Origin: Symsagittifera roscoffensis
Taxonomy: Eukaryota; Xenacoelomorpha; Acoela; Convolutidae
Reading direction: 5' to 3'
DNA length: 64,000 bases
Assembly: GCF_963678635.1 (NCBI RefSeq)
Contig: NC_087071.1
Coordinates: 38,341,858 to 38,405,857 of the forward strand
Shown here: positions 1 through 11,580 of the stretch, one piece after another
Position numbering within the stretch: position 1 is the first letter of the stretch
Layout: each line of letters opens with the position of its first letter
The notes under the pieces: model-generated
Told to the model about the DNA's origin: nothing
Seen by the model: the letters and a program-made list of their open reading frames with translations, nothing else
Database searches by the model: none
Translations under genes and position numbers: made by a program

Positions 1-2830
1 CTTCTTTCCCTACGTAGATTTGTCCAATCAGGTCTTCGTCACATGTTATCATCGTCTTGGTATAGATGTTAATCCCATCTATATTTAGCATCACCTCGTG
101 TGGACCGTAAGCTTCAGTATATCTGCTATCAACACGTACCGACTTGCTGCCCCCTCTCATGAGTAGTGCTCTCAGTGCTCTAGAAGTCGTTTGTGGGCTT
201 ATACCACTCAAATAGTCTGCATACACGTCAATGTGCATTATCGTCTGGTCGCTCGGCTCGCTCAAGTTTCTGGTTACCTCGTGGCCGCCCACTGTGATTA
301 TCGACATTATCCTTGCCCCGATTTTCGATATGCCAAAAGGTTTACCTGTCACCATTTTCACAGTACTGCAATTCCCGGTCTTTGTTGAGCCTGGTACAGC
401 CTCTGGTATTTGTTTCGATCCAGTTAATGCTTCGTTAAAATTCTGTCTTTTTATCTCCAGTTTTAGTCGTTGCTCTATTTCTTTCGCAGCCAGATCCTGT
501 TTCACTTTGGCAATTGCTTCCGTCGCCGCTTTCTCATAATTTATCTCTAGAGAGTTCCCTGCCGCGGATTCTATGGCATCATTAACATGTGATACAGCTT
601 TCACTGTCTTCGTCGGCAATTCCGTGCTTGGTGCTCCTAAGTTCCTCGATTCAAATTCGTTTTGCCTGTTCCGCTGATTCTGCACCGCCGCTAATGCCAG
701 CTTATGTTTAGGGTGACTCTGGTCCTTGACCGCTTCCCAGAACAAGGGACAATCCATTCGGAAGTGCCCCTCCTGGTTACAGAAGAAGCATCTTGCGCCT
801 ATCTTGATGATTAAGCCACTATAGTACTCGTGTTCCTCCATCTGGCTCATGTCCTCCTCATCTGGTGCATATCCTAGACTCTTCATGCCTTGTTTGTATG
901 TTGTGCAGTCAGCCACGTGGTGATCCGCCGACCCGCAGTTCGCGCATGATCTGCGCTTGTCCATGTCATCTCTAGGTTTGTACCATGACGACCTCTGCGG
1001 TTGACTTCCCCCTTGCGTGTTCCTGTTTTCTGAATACGAGTATTTCTTGGGTTTCATCAGCATGTATTCCCTTGATTTCTGTCTCATTTCTTCTGGGGTT
1101 GGTGCGCTGTCTTTCGACAATGTGTAGTATGTTGCTAACATTGTCCTTAAGTCGTCACTTTTTACCCCATCAATGAACTTCGAGGCAATGCTAAAGTTTC
1201 TTCTGTTTGCCGACTCCTCTGGGTCACTCCTTCTTCTCAAGCTCTCGAGATCATCTAGGAACCGATCTATTGACTCGTCGTCCCTCTGCCTTCTCTTTTC
1301 AAATCGCATCATCGCTTGGTGACCCTTCATGCCTGACCCGAATCGATTCAGCAATATCTCGAAGATCTTGTCCGCGGTATCGCGTTCTTCTTCTTTCTTC
1401 GCAACCACGCATTTTAATGCTGTGCCTTCTAAATTGCTGAGTATGGCTGTGCATGCTTGTCTTTCATCGTTCAAGTTGTCTTGCTCTAGATGTAATCTCA
1501 TCACTTCCACCCACGTGTCAATGCATCCATCTGAGTCGTCTTTGAATTCTTTTGGCTTCTTGAATGTTTTTCTTGATTTCCCATCTCTCCTATCGCTCGA
1601 GTTAGTGTTCCTCGTGGCGAAGGCCTCTAGAGTCCTGTTCATCATCTCCCAAGTGTTTGCCCATGTCATAGCATCCGGACCTGCGTTGCTGTTAGCTGTT
1701 GAGTCCCCCGGACCAGTCGTTGTACTTGACATTCCATTCTTCATGATTGTTTTAGCAGCTGTTGGTGCTATGCTCACCGTATCCCGGGTTAAGGGCAACG
1801 GTGTCGATTGCCGTTTGTTCCTTTGTGGTTCCACAAAGTCAACTCTGGTGCCTTGCGTGCGATCTGCTGCCGGTCTTTCTTGTGAGGTAGAATTACTCAA
1901 GATTGCATCCAATTTCGCCTGTATTGCACACGAACTCTCGGCCTGATTTTTGCTCATTGTGTCCATTCTCTTTTCCAGGCTACCTAATTGGCTGTTGACA
2001 TCATCATATCGGTTTTTTAACTGTTGCAAATCTTTTTTGATGTTCTTATCTCGTTCTTCATTGGTGGTTTCTACATTATCTGACATCTCCTTGAGTCTCT
2101 CTTCTGTTGCCTTGGCCAGGTTAAAATAACTATCCAGATACTCGTTTTTGTTGTATCTTAATTCTTTTCTTATCACTTCTCTGTCCTCTTCGCTGTGCTT
2201 CAGCTTTTTGTCGATCTGATTCAGTTTCGCCATCAAGTCACCTAGCTCAAGAGTAGCCTCTTCATGGTCAGCCGTCGGTCTTTCTTCGGCCGTCGCTTCT
2301 GCTCTAGTTTGTTCCTCTCTCGGATTGGCTTCTGTCGTCTTCGTGCTTACTGTTCCAAATGTTCGTGCTCTTTCAGCTTTTGGTTCTTCAGTCACGTTCT
2401 CTTTCGTTTTTATTCCGACCATCATCGCCAACCTTTCTGTAAAAGATGTCTTTTTTACTTGAGAGTCTTCTTTCACCGTTTCTTCGGTGTTGCCTATTGC
2501 ATCTTCTACCATGTGAGAATTCTATGGGTTTCGAGTTTGGTTCTTCTGCATTGGGCATTGGAGTTGACTCCGTCGCTATTTTCCTTGTTTCATCAACACT
2601 TTGATCAGGTGTCTCTAGATCAATCTCGATGGTGGGTTCTACTCGTTCCCCTTCCATGCCCTCTCTTGCTCTCTCCGTTGTACTCCTTGTGCTGACCATG
2701 TTAACTGAAAAGTTCTTCTTTGTTATCTTTGGGCCCATTGATGTTGTTTTGCGTAGCGACGAATTATACTTTGCTTCGGTAGGTCTTTTTTCAGCTACCG
2801 GTACCCTGCTCCGCCTCATTATTTCTATTT
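1..2830 (-). mobile_element. LTR retroelement fossil, gag side, cut by window edge
   Basis: The minus strand shows coding-like sequence for a gag-type protein. Two CCHC zinc knuckles of the form C-x2-C-x4-H-x4-C are visible around 910-950 and 745-785, as expected for a nucleocapsid domain. They are followed toward position 1 by sequence that could lead into a protease. The upstream part (about 2390-2820) encodes a charged, Ser/Thr/Glu-rich region. The arrangement fits a Ty3/Gypsy-like or BEL-like element; I cannot decide which. It looks old and broken, with at least one interruption in the visible part, and it continues beyond the window edge. Leader and LTR-like sequence follow at higher coordinates. 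Confidence 0.65.
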
Positions 2831-3022
2831 ACAATTGTTCTTATTTACAATTTTACTATATACACAATCCTATCCAACGTGGTGAAAACCTTGTTTCAGT
2901 TCTCTTTATTAACTTTTCGAGAAACTTTTCTTATTTGTGGTCTCAACCGTACCTGGTTCCAATTAGTCTTGTTCTATCTTAATTCTGTCTTAAAACACTT
3001 CTTGTAATTTTACTTCAATTTT

Positions 3023-3595
3023 TATACTGTCCCAAGACTTCCAATTGCCGTCCCTACTCTTCTTTGTACCGTCCCAGGCTTCTTTCTCCTGTCCCAAGAC
3101 TGTTCGGTACCGTCCCAGTTCTTTCCGGCAGTGTCCCAAGACTCTTGTCCAAGACTACTGTCCCAAGGCCAGTGTCCCAAGACTACTGTCCCAAGACTAG
3201 TGTCCCAAGACTAGTGTCCCAAGACTACTGTCCCAAGACTAGTGTCCCAAGACTAGTGTCCCAAGACTACTGTCCCAAGACTACTGTCCCAAGACTCTTG
3301 TCCCAAGACCCTTGTCCCAAGACCCTGTCCCAAGACCCTGTCCCAAGACCCTTGCCCCAAGACCTCGTCCCAAGACCTTGTCCCAAGACCCTGTCCCAAG
3401 ACCTTGTCCCAAGACCCTTGTCCCAAGACCTTGTCCCAAGACCTTGTCCCAAGACCCTGTCCCAAGACCCTTGTCCCAAGACCCTGTCCCAAGACCCTGT
3501 CCCAAGACCACTGTCCCAAGACTGTACTGTCCCAAGACTGTCCCCAGACTGCTCTGTCCTAAGACTTCTTCGGCACTGTCCCAAGACTGTTGACA
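3023..3595. repeat. Minisatellite, 11-14 bp unit
   Basis: Dozens of head-to-tail copies of a unit close to CTGTCCCAAGAC, varying between 11 and 14 bp, fill this stretch. Early copies carry an added ACTAGT or ACTACT spacer; later copies are compressed. It gives spurious open frames on both strands made of repeated VPRPCPKT or LGQGSWD. It lies just upstream of the minus-strand gag region, so it probably belongs to the untranslated leader of the retroelement fossil, or expanded inside it. Confidence 0.95.
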
Positions 3596-3599
3596 AGTG

Positions 3600-4439
3600 T
3601 CTGGGTGGTGGGACTTCTTTCCTCTTCGTTATGGGGACTTATTGATTCGGCGTACCTTGTACCACCACTCAAGCTCTAGTAAAATTTTCCCAAAATCCTC
3701 TCTTAAAAGCCAAATGCTGACCCCCCTTTTTATTATTTCTCTTTTTGGCTACCTCTATTTCAATGTTCCAAGTAACTTGAGACCAAAACCTGTGCGCAGG
3801 TATCTTGTGATCACCTGTTCGTACAAAATGCAACAATAATCTAAGCAAGAAAAAGTAATAAAAACAGAACGATGAGCCCACCTAAAATTCAAAGGTGACA
3901 AATGTCTACCTTCTATCGAAAAAAATGTCTGGTACCTAATTGCCACGCGTTTCCTCCCCCCCTGCTAGCGATCTTATGGGGTATTACAACAACTGTCTAT
4001 GTCACTTCCCCCCTACCAATCCGACTAGGGTACCTTCCTTAACTCGAGTTCAAATTTCGATATCCACCTAATATTACCAACGCGTGTTAATGTCTAATGT
4101 AACTAAGTCAACGATGTCGACTAATTAGTTACTCTAATTTCCCTCCTTTTTACAATTTACAACCGCTAACCTCTAAGTTAACCAGCCCCCCTTCTAACCT
4201 CCCCCCTTTTTAGCCCCCCTTCTTAAGCCTAAAATTACCTTAAGCGCCGGGTGCTAAACCTCTCAAGAGAAAACCGTAGACCTGTCTCCAGGCCTGCTCA
4301 AGTAAAAACGTTCCTCAAAACCGGGGGATGTCGCTTATCCTATTTTACACTTATCTCCTATAATGTAATGTGGATTTTAACGATACCCGTTCTGCCCAAC
4401 TTGAGAACTCGAGAATTGCCAAATCCTTCTTGGCTGCTT
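3600..4439. other. Leader-like stretch, no gene seen
   Basis: Pyrimidine-rich on the plus strand, with runs of C and T (for example around 4140-4230). No supported coding sequence. Position between the gag fossil and the LTR-like segment suggests retroelement leader. Confidence 0.4.
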
Positions 4440-4640
4440 TCCCACTCGACTGGTCACCTGTTCCAGTCCAGTCTCCTATTGGTTCAGCTCAAGTGTCCCT
4501 GAACCACTTTCCCACTCAGCTGGTCACCTCTTCCAGTCAAGTCTCCTATTGGTTCAGCTCAAGTGTCCCTGAACCACTTTCCCACTCGGCTGGTCACCTC
4601 TTCCAGTGAAGTCTCCTATTGGTCCAGCTAAGTTCCAAGC
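4440..4640. repeat. 70-bp tandem repeat, three copies
   Basis: Three head-to-tail copies start at about 4441, 4511 and 4581, each beginning CCCACTC and containing CTCCTATTGGTTCAGCT. Copies differ at only a few positions, so the expansion is younger than the surrounding decayed element. Confidence 0.9.
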
Positions 4641-5129
4641 TATCTGAAAACCCTTGACAACGCCCCACACTCGGGCACTTTATTCAGTTTACTGGTTTAA
4701 ATTGCTAGGTTGATCGAAACGATCGAACTTGTAAAACAGTATGGGTATACTATTTAATTAATATAAAGGTTTGATCCAACTAATCTGGTGTCAAAGTCAC
4801 TGTCTTTTTTCGTTTTATGGTTTTTGTTCCTTTTTCTATTCTTTTTTGGTTTTTGTTTTGCTTTTTGTCTTTTTGCTCGTGTTTTTGTCCCCCTAGTTGC
4901 CCCCCTTTACTCGGTTAGCTAAGCCTCGTTCGGAGAGCGTACCAGGATGTTTTCTTGAGTTTTCTTAAAAAGCTATCACGGTGCAACCGGAAGGTTTGCA
5001 CGTTCCTGTCGAACCGTACCGCCGGTACTCTAGAATGGGCATTCAGCCCGAAGCTGTCTCAAGTGGGTTCGACTCCGTAGTCTTGATGTCGTCAACACCC
5101 AGGAGCGCCATAAAAACACTATGTAACAT

Positions 5130-6050
5130 TCGTCTACTGCAGTCACACATGAGGCTTAAGAAAAATAGGCCCTATAACCACTGGCTCAAGGGTCAGGGAC
5201 ACCATCTCTTGTGTTTTTCTACCTCAAGAACGGTCGGAGCCAGTTCGGTTCATTTGTGACATGAGACTACGACCCGTTACAGCTTAAAGGCTACTACTAA
5301 AATATCCCCCCGCTCTAGAATTAGAAACGTCCCCATACTTAGGTCTCTAGATACCCAAAATACATGAACGCCGTTAAAAACCGGGTTGGAACAGTCCGTT
5401 AAGTTACTTTTTATTAGACAGTGGAACTTTGATCCATTTCAGATGGATCAACCTAAAACTCGCCTTACCTCAACATAACAATTATAAAACACACTCTAGA
5501 AATTTAAATTAGGTACTCACATCGTAGCACGCTCAAGAAAGGGAAGTACTTCAGTCGGTAATCAACTCGAGAATTAAATAATGTAACTAAATGAGTTTTA
5601 ATGTTTATCAGTTTCAATGACAAGGACAAGTTTTAACTCTAGGATATAGTTTCTCGTGAACCATTGGGACACTCAAGCTGTCCACCTTTCCACCGAAGGT
5701 TCACTCTAGTCCAGTTCAAATAATAATCCAATCGAGTAATGACAATCCAGTTCTCGGGAATACGCTTGTCTCTGTTTCAGATGGGACAGCTCTACTCTTG
5801 TTCTATTGTGACAGAAATTGCGAATAGCAATTTCCCACCGTTTTATTTAGCAACTTTCCCGCGATTGTTACTCGATTGTTCTGACTTCTCTTTTCTGATT
5901 TTCAGTTATCGCGAGAAAATCGTGCATGACAGGTTCTATTCGAAATTTTGAAAAATCAAACTTCACTCCAAAATCAAGTGTTTTTTGCTTCTCTCAAGGT
6001 CAAACTTCCGAATATGACCGACTGGCACATCAGTTCAAATACCGGTGTTT
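5130..6050. mobile_element. LTR-like segment of retroelement fossil
   Basis: About 0.9 kb that aligns along much of its length with 35280-36130 in the same orientation, for example the shared CCCTATAA and GGCTCAAGGGT blocks near 5170 and 35330. One copy flanks the minus-strand gag region and the other stands apart, which is the pattern of a terminal repeat of one element plus a solo copy of a relative. Both are clearly diverged from each other and look old. Confidence 0.5.
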
Positions 6051-6073
6051 TTTTTTCAAAACATAACCATTAT

Positions 6074-6165
6074 GAGGCCAAACTGTGCACTGGATAGGAG
6101 CACAATTTTGTGTCTGTATGTTCCTGGATTCCAGAGACAAGTCTTTAAACATGTTATAAATTTGT
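6074..6165. repeat. Dispersed repeat, copy 1 of 3
   Basis: A block of about 90 bp containing GGCCAAACTGTGCACTGGAT and ending GAGACAAGTCTTTAAAC. Matching blocks occur at about 25878-25965 (close) and 20835-20905 (diverged). I do not recognise the family. Confidence 0.6.
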
Positions 6166-6689
6166 CGGAACGATCAAAGAGAAGGAAAAAACAAAAGAAG
6201 TACAAAGGGAGCGTCCTTGATAGGACGTGACTTTTAAACCAATTAGAAAGCATTTTGCTGAAATGACTAAAACAATTGATATAAGAAAAAACTTCAAGAC
6301 TTGAAAGTTTACATGAGATCAAATTCCTTGGCTGTAAAAAGAGTGACTTCAACTATCAATTGCCTTTAATACGGAGCATAGATGCCGTATGATAAGCAAA
6401 AGAAAGTTTTCATAGTTAAATCACGATGACCCAAAGTGCATTCAGTAGTTGGAATTACGAATGAGTTGCTCTGCTTGTCTAACACAAACCGTGCCGAACA
6501 TATTCTTTAATTTTGGCGAGAAACATTTAAGTTCTTACCTAATTTTTGGGTAAAAAAGCAACGGGTTTCCTGAAAATATTTATTTCTATTCTCTTTTCTG
6601 ATTGGTAATTAAGTAGATTTTGAATGTGTCAAACCAAAAACAAATCTCTTTTATTGGTTTGAATCCCCCTCACTCAGTGAAAGGAAAAA

Positions 6690-7820
6690 ATTATCGATTA
6701 AATTATAATTATAATCGTACTTTTAGCAAAATTATAATTAATTATAAGCGCCAATTGTAGATGTTTAAACGATTCATAATCCATTATAATGATAAAAATT
6801 TTGACATTTGAAACAATTATAATCAATTATAATTGATTATATTTTTTCTGAAAATCTCTTGTTTCCTCTTATAATCTCTTATAATCTATTATAATCTATT
6901 TCAATAGGTAATAATCCGTTTTACTATCAAAACATTATTTCACAAGAAAGATCAATAATGGATCACAATTTAGCTTTTCTGCATGAAAACACAGTAAAAA
7001 TCAGTAAAAAGTAAGAATCAGTAAACCAGGGGCAAATCTAGGATTTTCGCGAGATGGGGTCTCTTAAACCCTATAAAGCCTGACTAGATTGATTCTAAGC
7101 TCCCCCAAGGCATTGAAAAGACCCTGTTTTGATCATTTTTTATGCGCCGCAGGCAAAATTTTGAAAACAAAACGGGCCAAAATTTTCAGTTCGGTAACCA
7201 ACTGAAAAGCACACAAAACAAAACGAAAATAAAACGAAATGAAGCGATTACGTTTCTTGAATAATAATGGATTTCAATCCATTATAATGGATTATAATAC
7301 AATAAAATTTGTGAACCAATGATCTATTATAATCAATTGTAATGATTTTTATTGCTTCGAAAAATAGTAACAAAATAATCCATTTTTAATCGATTATAAT
7401 CAATTCTCTTTAAGTTTTTTGCGGGTAGCTCCCAACCAATTTGATCCATTGGCTATTAGATTGTGCGTGGGGAGGGGGGTGGGGGTAGGCTTGTATAATG
7501 GGGTGTGGTGGGTGTTGTCGTCGAAGGAAAATTGAGGGTGAAAATTGGCAAAGTGGTGTGCACATGGATTACCATGTTCGTTAGGGTATTGGTTTCGCAG
7601 GTTTGCAACAAAAAGAATCAATATTCATGGATTTTATGACCAAAAAAAATCTATTATATTTCAATAAAAAATGGTTTATAATCGGATTATAATAGTTTTT
7701 TGAATGTTGAAAATAATCGATTAAAATTCCCTGCAAATTTTTTTTCATAGTTGGATGAGTCATAAAAATAGATTAAATGGTATATTTTTTTGCCAATATA
7801 ATCCATTAAAATCAATAATT
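6690..7820. repeat. TTATAAT-rich dispersed repeat region
   Basis: Repeated ATTATAATC and ATAATCGATTATAAT words in both orientations, spaced irregularly, in several clusters between 6690 and 7820. The same words recur at 12680-12780, 16660-16870, 18990-19880 and 46370-47470. No coding capacity seen. Confidence 0.75.
7027..7180. mobile_element. hAT-like MITE fragment, one end
   Basis: Begins CAGGGGCAAATCTAGGATTT and continues with CTCGCGAG-like sequence, close to the inner-facing end of the complete element at 37848-38154. No matching second end is seen, so this is a single-ended remnant. Confidence 0.4.
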
Positions 7821-8337
7821 TGCCATGAAAATCTAGCGCGGGAACGCTTTTTTGTGACGAAACAGCTTGTTTCAGTTCAATTTGGGTTGGTTTTCATGTC
7901 TCATCAATACCTTCAGAAATTAAAAAATTTCCAACAAAGTCTGGGTAAAAGCCCTCAGCTATACTAGTACCTTAGCGCTGAGTTATATGCAAACAAAGTA
8001 GGAAATTGCAATCACAGAGTTGAACACAAGCATTACGAGCTGGGTTGTCAGAAAAGAAAAATAATTTTGACATAAAGGTTTGCTTGTCAAAGAGTTGCAT
8101 TCAATCATTTTGCTTTCGTTTTCCAAATATTGGCAAGATCAAGAAACGTAATTAATTTTTTTCTTGCGACTGAGTTTAAAAATTCAAAAACAATAGTAAA
8201 AATCAAAAAACAACCATTTGAATTACTAGATTACATATATTTTTAAATCTGTCACCCTACGCTCCCAATAGCGCGCTTCATGATTCTAAATTGGTCAAAG
8301 TTATGCGAAATTTGAACCTCAATATCTTGATGAAAAA
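7821..8337. other. No gene seen
   Basis: AT-rich sequence without supported coding potential or clear repeat structure. Confidence 0.5.
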
Positions 8338-8999
8338 AACCTGACGTCCACAGAAAAAAAATGCTTATCATACAATTTCTTAAATGGCGTCTATGGAAAA
8401 AATGCTTATCATACAATTTTTATACAAAACTTCAAAATGGTTTTGAAGAGTTGTTGTTCAGATACTTATTCTACTCGACGCTTTTAAAGCCTTCTGGTCA
8501 TCAAAAAAGTAATTTTAGTATTTGAATGAAAAAAAAAGTTTATTATACAATTTTCATAGAAAAAAATATATGTAAAAAAATGTTCAAATTCAGTTTTAGA
8601 TGAGTTTATTTGGAACTAATTTGAGTTTTTGAATATTGAGGGCATTTTGACTGTGGAAATTATGATTTTGCAATTAGTCAAATACTTTATTTATGGAAAA
8701 ATGTTTGTCATATAATTTCATAGAATGAAAAAAATGTTTATCATACAATTTCATAGTATGGAAGAAACGCTTATCATACTCTTTTCATACAATTTTGGGG
8801 ATAAGGAGACAGATAAAAAAATCTTAAAATTTAGTTCTAGAGTATAGAAAAAATGCTTGTTATAAAACTTCATAGTATGAAAAAAAAGCTCATTTTGCAA
8901 TTTTTATATATACACTTTACTCTATGAAATTGTATGAAAGAGTGTTATAAGCATTTTTTTCATTTATGAAAATAGTATGATAAGCATTTTTTGTCAACC
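8338..8999. mobile_element. CCCGGGTTGACC-family element, degenerate
   Basis: The right end reads TTTTTTGTCAACCCGGG, matching the terminus of the better copies at 15257-16151 and 59354-60447. The left end (CCTGACGTCC followed by AAAATGCTTATCATACAA) is a weaker match. The interior is built from repeated ATGCTTATCATACAATT words and their complements. It is non-coding and clearly older than the other copies. Confidence 0.55.
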
Positions 9000-9004
9000 C
9001 GGGC

Positions 9005-9192
9005 CACTTGCAAAAGTTGCCGATTAAGGGGAGCTAGAAGTTTTGAAGTCAAAGAAGGGCCTTTACAGTGCTTTAGAAGAGCACGGAAAATCAATTTGCC
9101 AACATAACAAAAAAAATGGTCAATAGAATCTTCCGAAGATTTTATGAAAACCTACATCCTAGAAAAACGTATGATCCGCCCTTGATCAGGAA
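9005..9192. mobile_element. hAT-like MITE fragment
   Basis: Contains ACAGTGCTTTAGAAGAGC and AAAATCAATTTG, both matching the interior of the complete hAT-like element at about 38035-38065, and ends with GATCCGCCCTTGATCAG, close to that element's right terminus. The left terminus is not recognisable. Confidence 0.4.
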
Positions 9193-9286
9193 TTAAACAT
9201 TTTTAAAAATTCGAGCACACTTGTAGACTGTGATATCTTAGTCGAAACTTCAACTACTTAACAACAAAAAAAAACAAAAAAAGAAA

Positions 9287-10045
9287 AATGAAAAAATGGA
9301 TTGCTTTTAGTTGCTATGGTTGGCATGGGGCCTAGGAAATTAGACGATAAACAAATTAGACGGATGCTACAAAAACGTAATTAGACGAAATATTTATGTT
9401 ACAGATCTGGCCTTTTAGACTTCACTGCTATGAAAAGGAAAAGGCCAACAATTTTTTTTTAAAGTCAACTTTGACAAATGATAAAAGAACATAAAATGAC
9501 AATACGTATCGAAACAATTAGTTTAATTGAACATAAAATATCAAATCCGAATATTATAGGAGAGGTTTGGATTTGAATAAATAATGCATGATTGACATGT
9601 AAAATTTTTAGCCACTAAAATTTAACTTCTGTCTGCAAACAATTTTTTTTTGCTTTTAGTTGAAACAATTTTGAAACAATTTTGAAAAAATGGATTGCTT
9701 TTAGTTGCTATGGTTGGCATGGTGCCTAGGAAATTAGACGTTAAACAAATTAGACGGATGCTACCAAAATGAAATTAGACGAAATGTTTATGTTACAGAT
9801 CTGGCCTTTTAGACTTCACTGCTATGAAAAGGAAAAGGCCAACAATTTTTCTAAGAGTCAATTTTCACAAATACAAAAAGAACATAAAATTACAATACCT
9901 ATCAAAACAATTAGTTTAATTGAACATAAAATATCAAATCCGAATATTACAGGAGAGGTTTCGAAATGAATAAATTATGCATGATCGACATGTAAAATTT
10001 TTAGCCACTAAAATTTAACTGCTGTCTGCAAACAATTTTTTTTGC
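9287..10045. repeat. 394-bp imperfect tandem duplication
   Basis: The stretch 9291-9655 is repeated at 9685-10045 with an offset of 392-394 bp and good identity. It includes the block TTGCTTTTAGTTGCTATGG and the AATTAGACG cluster. The duplication covers most of the inverted-repeat element that starts at 9336. Confidence 0.85.
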
Positions 10046-10152
10046 GCACGCAGTTTGTCTGCAAATAATTTAAATCTCTCTCACTTTTGTCTATTTTTTC
10101 ACAGTTGCAGTTTTTCCAAATCATCTGTCTAATTTGCTTATCGTCTAATTTC
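9336..10152. mobile_element. Inverted-repeat element with AATTAGACG motifs
   Basis: The left end reads GAAATTAGACGATAA and continues with a second AATTAGACG 16 bp on and a third 25 bp after that. The right end is the reverse complement of the same layout (GTCTAATTTGCTTATCGTC followed by TAATTTC). The terminal inverted repeat is about 28-30 bp. The interior is partly duplicated in tandem. No transposase is present, so this is a MITE-like non-autonomous element; no clear target duplication is seen. Confidence 0.75.
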
Positions 10153-11392
10153 TCAACCCCCTCCCCGGCTGGCGTAGGTTGCGGAAATTTCAAGAAAAGC
10201 TAACGAGTTTAGTCTCATTTAAACTTTAGAATATTGATGAATATTGAGAACGTTGCTGCTGAGAATATTGAAAACAGAAAACAATAGCCGGATTAAACTC
10301 ACATTAAAACCTTTTTCAGAATATTTTACTGTGTTGTCAATATCTGCACCAAAAAAGCTTAAAGAATCATAGTTTTGAACAATTGCCACGATTCAATTTT
10401 TTTTAAAGTTTACAGTTTCAAGTCATGCTGAGGAGTGAAATCATTTATGAAAAACTTTGTGCTGAGATCAAACTTTATTTCAGGAAAAAGGATGGTTTTT
10501 AAGGACATAAGAAAAGACATAATAGACTATTTTGATTCTTTTATGTTAAAAGGAAGCAAACAAAAAGAGAAATTATTATGTGAACGAAAATTCTGAAATT
10601 TCATTCAACTCATTCAAAACTCAACGAAGCATATCAGCAAAAAACCCTCAGCTTGAACAACGGGAATTCAAGTGTTTGGGTCGTTGGAAGTCCGACAAAA
10701 ACTAAGCAGACAGCAGTACAGACTAAAATCTTTTTTCATCGAAGAAGAAAACTTATGGCTGTGAAAAGCAAACCCTGGTCAGTTTTGAACCGCAGATCTT
10801 TGTTGCCCCATGCGTGCGTGTCACCTCTTTGACAAAAATGCAATTCATTTAAAGTTATATCGAAAAAAACTCGTGAAGCTAAAAACTGATTTACTGCTTA
10901 TCGGCAAAAATCAAATGATACAATTTAATTTGTAACTCTTATAAAAATTTCAGTTTTATCTTCTGAAAAAGTTCGCTAAGTTAATATCTCGTGCAAGTGT
11001 CACTTAATCCATGCTACGTACTTTTCACAGCAGTCATTTTTTCGAAATTTTTTTTTAAAAACCAACTCCCTCCCTACATGGCGCTTGTAACATTTTGGTG
11101 CATTTGGCTAAACTAAATAGTAGTTTAAAAAATAAAATGCTGTAACATGATATACTCTACGCTGTATCCAAAAGTTTTGACAAATAACAATAAATCAAGA
11201 AATTATAGCCCCTCTTGTTTGACCTCAATTTGCACGAAGAAAAACACATCCGAATACTAAGTTCAAAATCTACATCCGAAAACAAAGCAAAAAACTATCA
11301 GAAAAACTAACCTCAAGACAAAACATAAACTAAAACATAAATTGAGATGTAGTTCCAAAACAAATTGAAATGAAGTTTCATTTTTTGGCATT
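10153..11392. other. No gene seen
   Basis: AT-rich sequence downstream of the minus-strand gene that ends at 11393. I found no supported coding exon and no repeat family in it. Confidence 0.5.
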
Positions 11393-11580
11393 TCATATTA
11401 ATAGCGCATTTCTTGCCGGCCCAAACTCTTCGCAAATCCAGGGTTTTTCTGGACACAGAACGTGTCTCTTGAAGAAGTTGAAAGTCACAACAGTTTCCAA
11501 GTTGTCACTTCTGAGAACGAAGTCGGAATGAGTCACTGGTGCGTTGAGGGGACGAAGAGCGGCTAGTCGATGTGGTGCTC
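11393..11580 (-). CDS. Last coding exon of the unrecognised gene
   Basis: Acceptor TTCCTTTTCTGATAG precedes the exon. Two bases complete a Gly codon, then APHRLAALRPLN leads to FFKRHVLCPEKPWIC and a TGA at 11393-11395. It contributes 61 residues. The phase matches the donor at 12997. Confidence 0.75.

Noticed and set aside
1329-1946. 205-residue plus-strand open frame
   Set aside because: It is antisense to the gag-side fossil, whose zinc knuckles are on the minus strand; composition is that of a shadow frame.
3064-3645. Long open frames rich in VPRPCPKT or LGQGSWD on both strands
   Set aside because: They are translations of the 11-14 bp minisatellite. All frames stay open because the unit lacks stops; no start context or domain supports a protein.
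10760-10830. Possible tRNA on the minus strand (GCGGTTCAAAACTGACC resembling a T arm)
   Set aside because: The arm does not pair properly and no acceptor or anticodon stem could be drawn.
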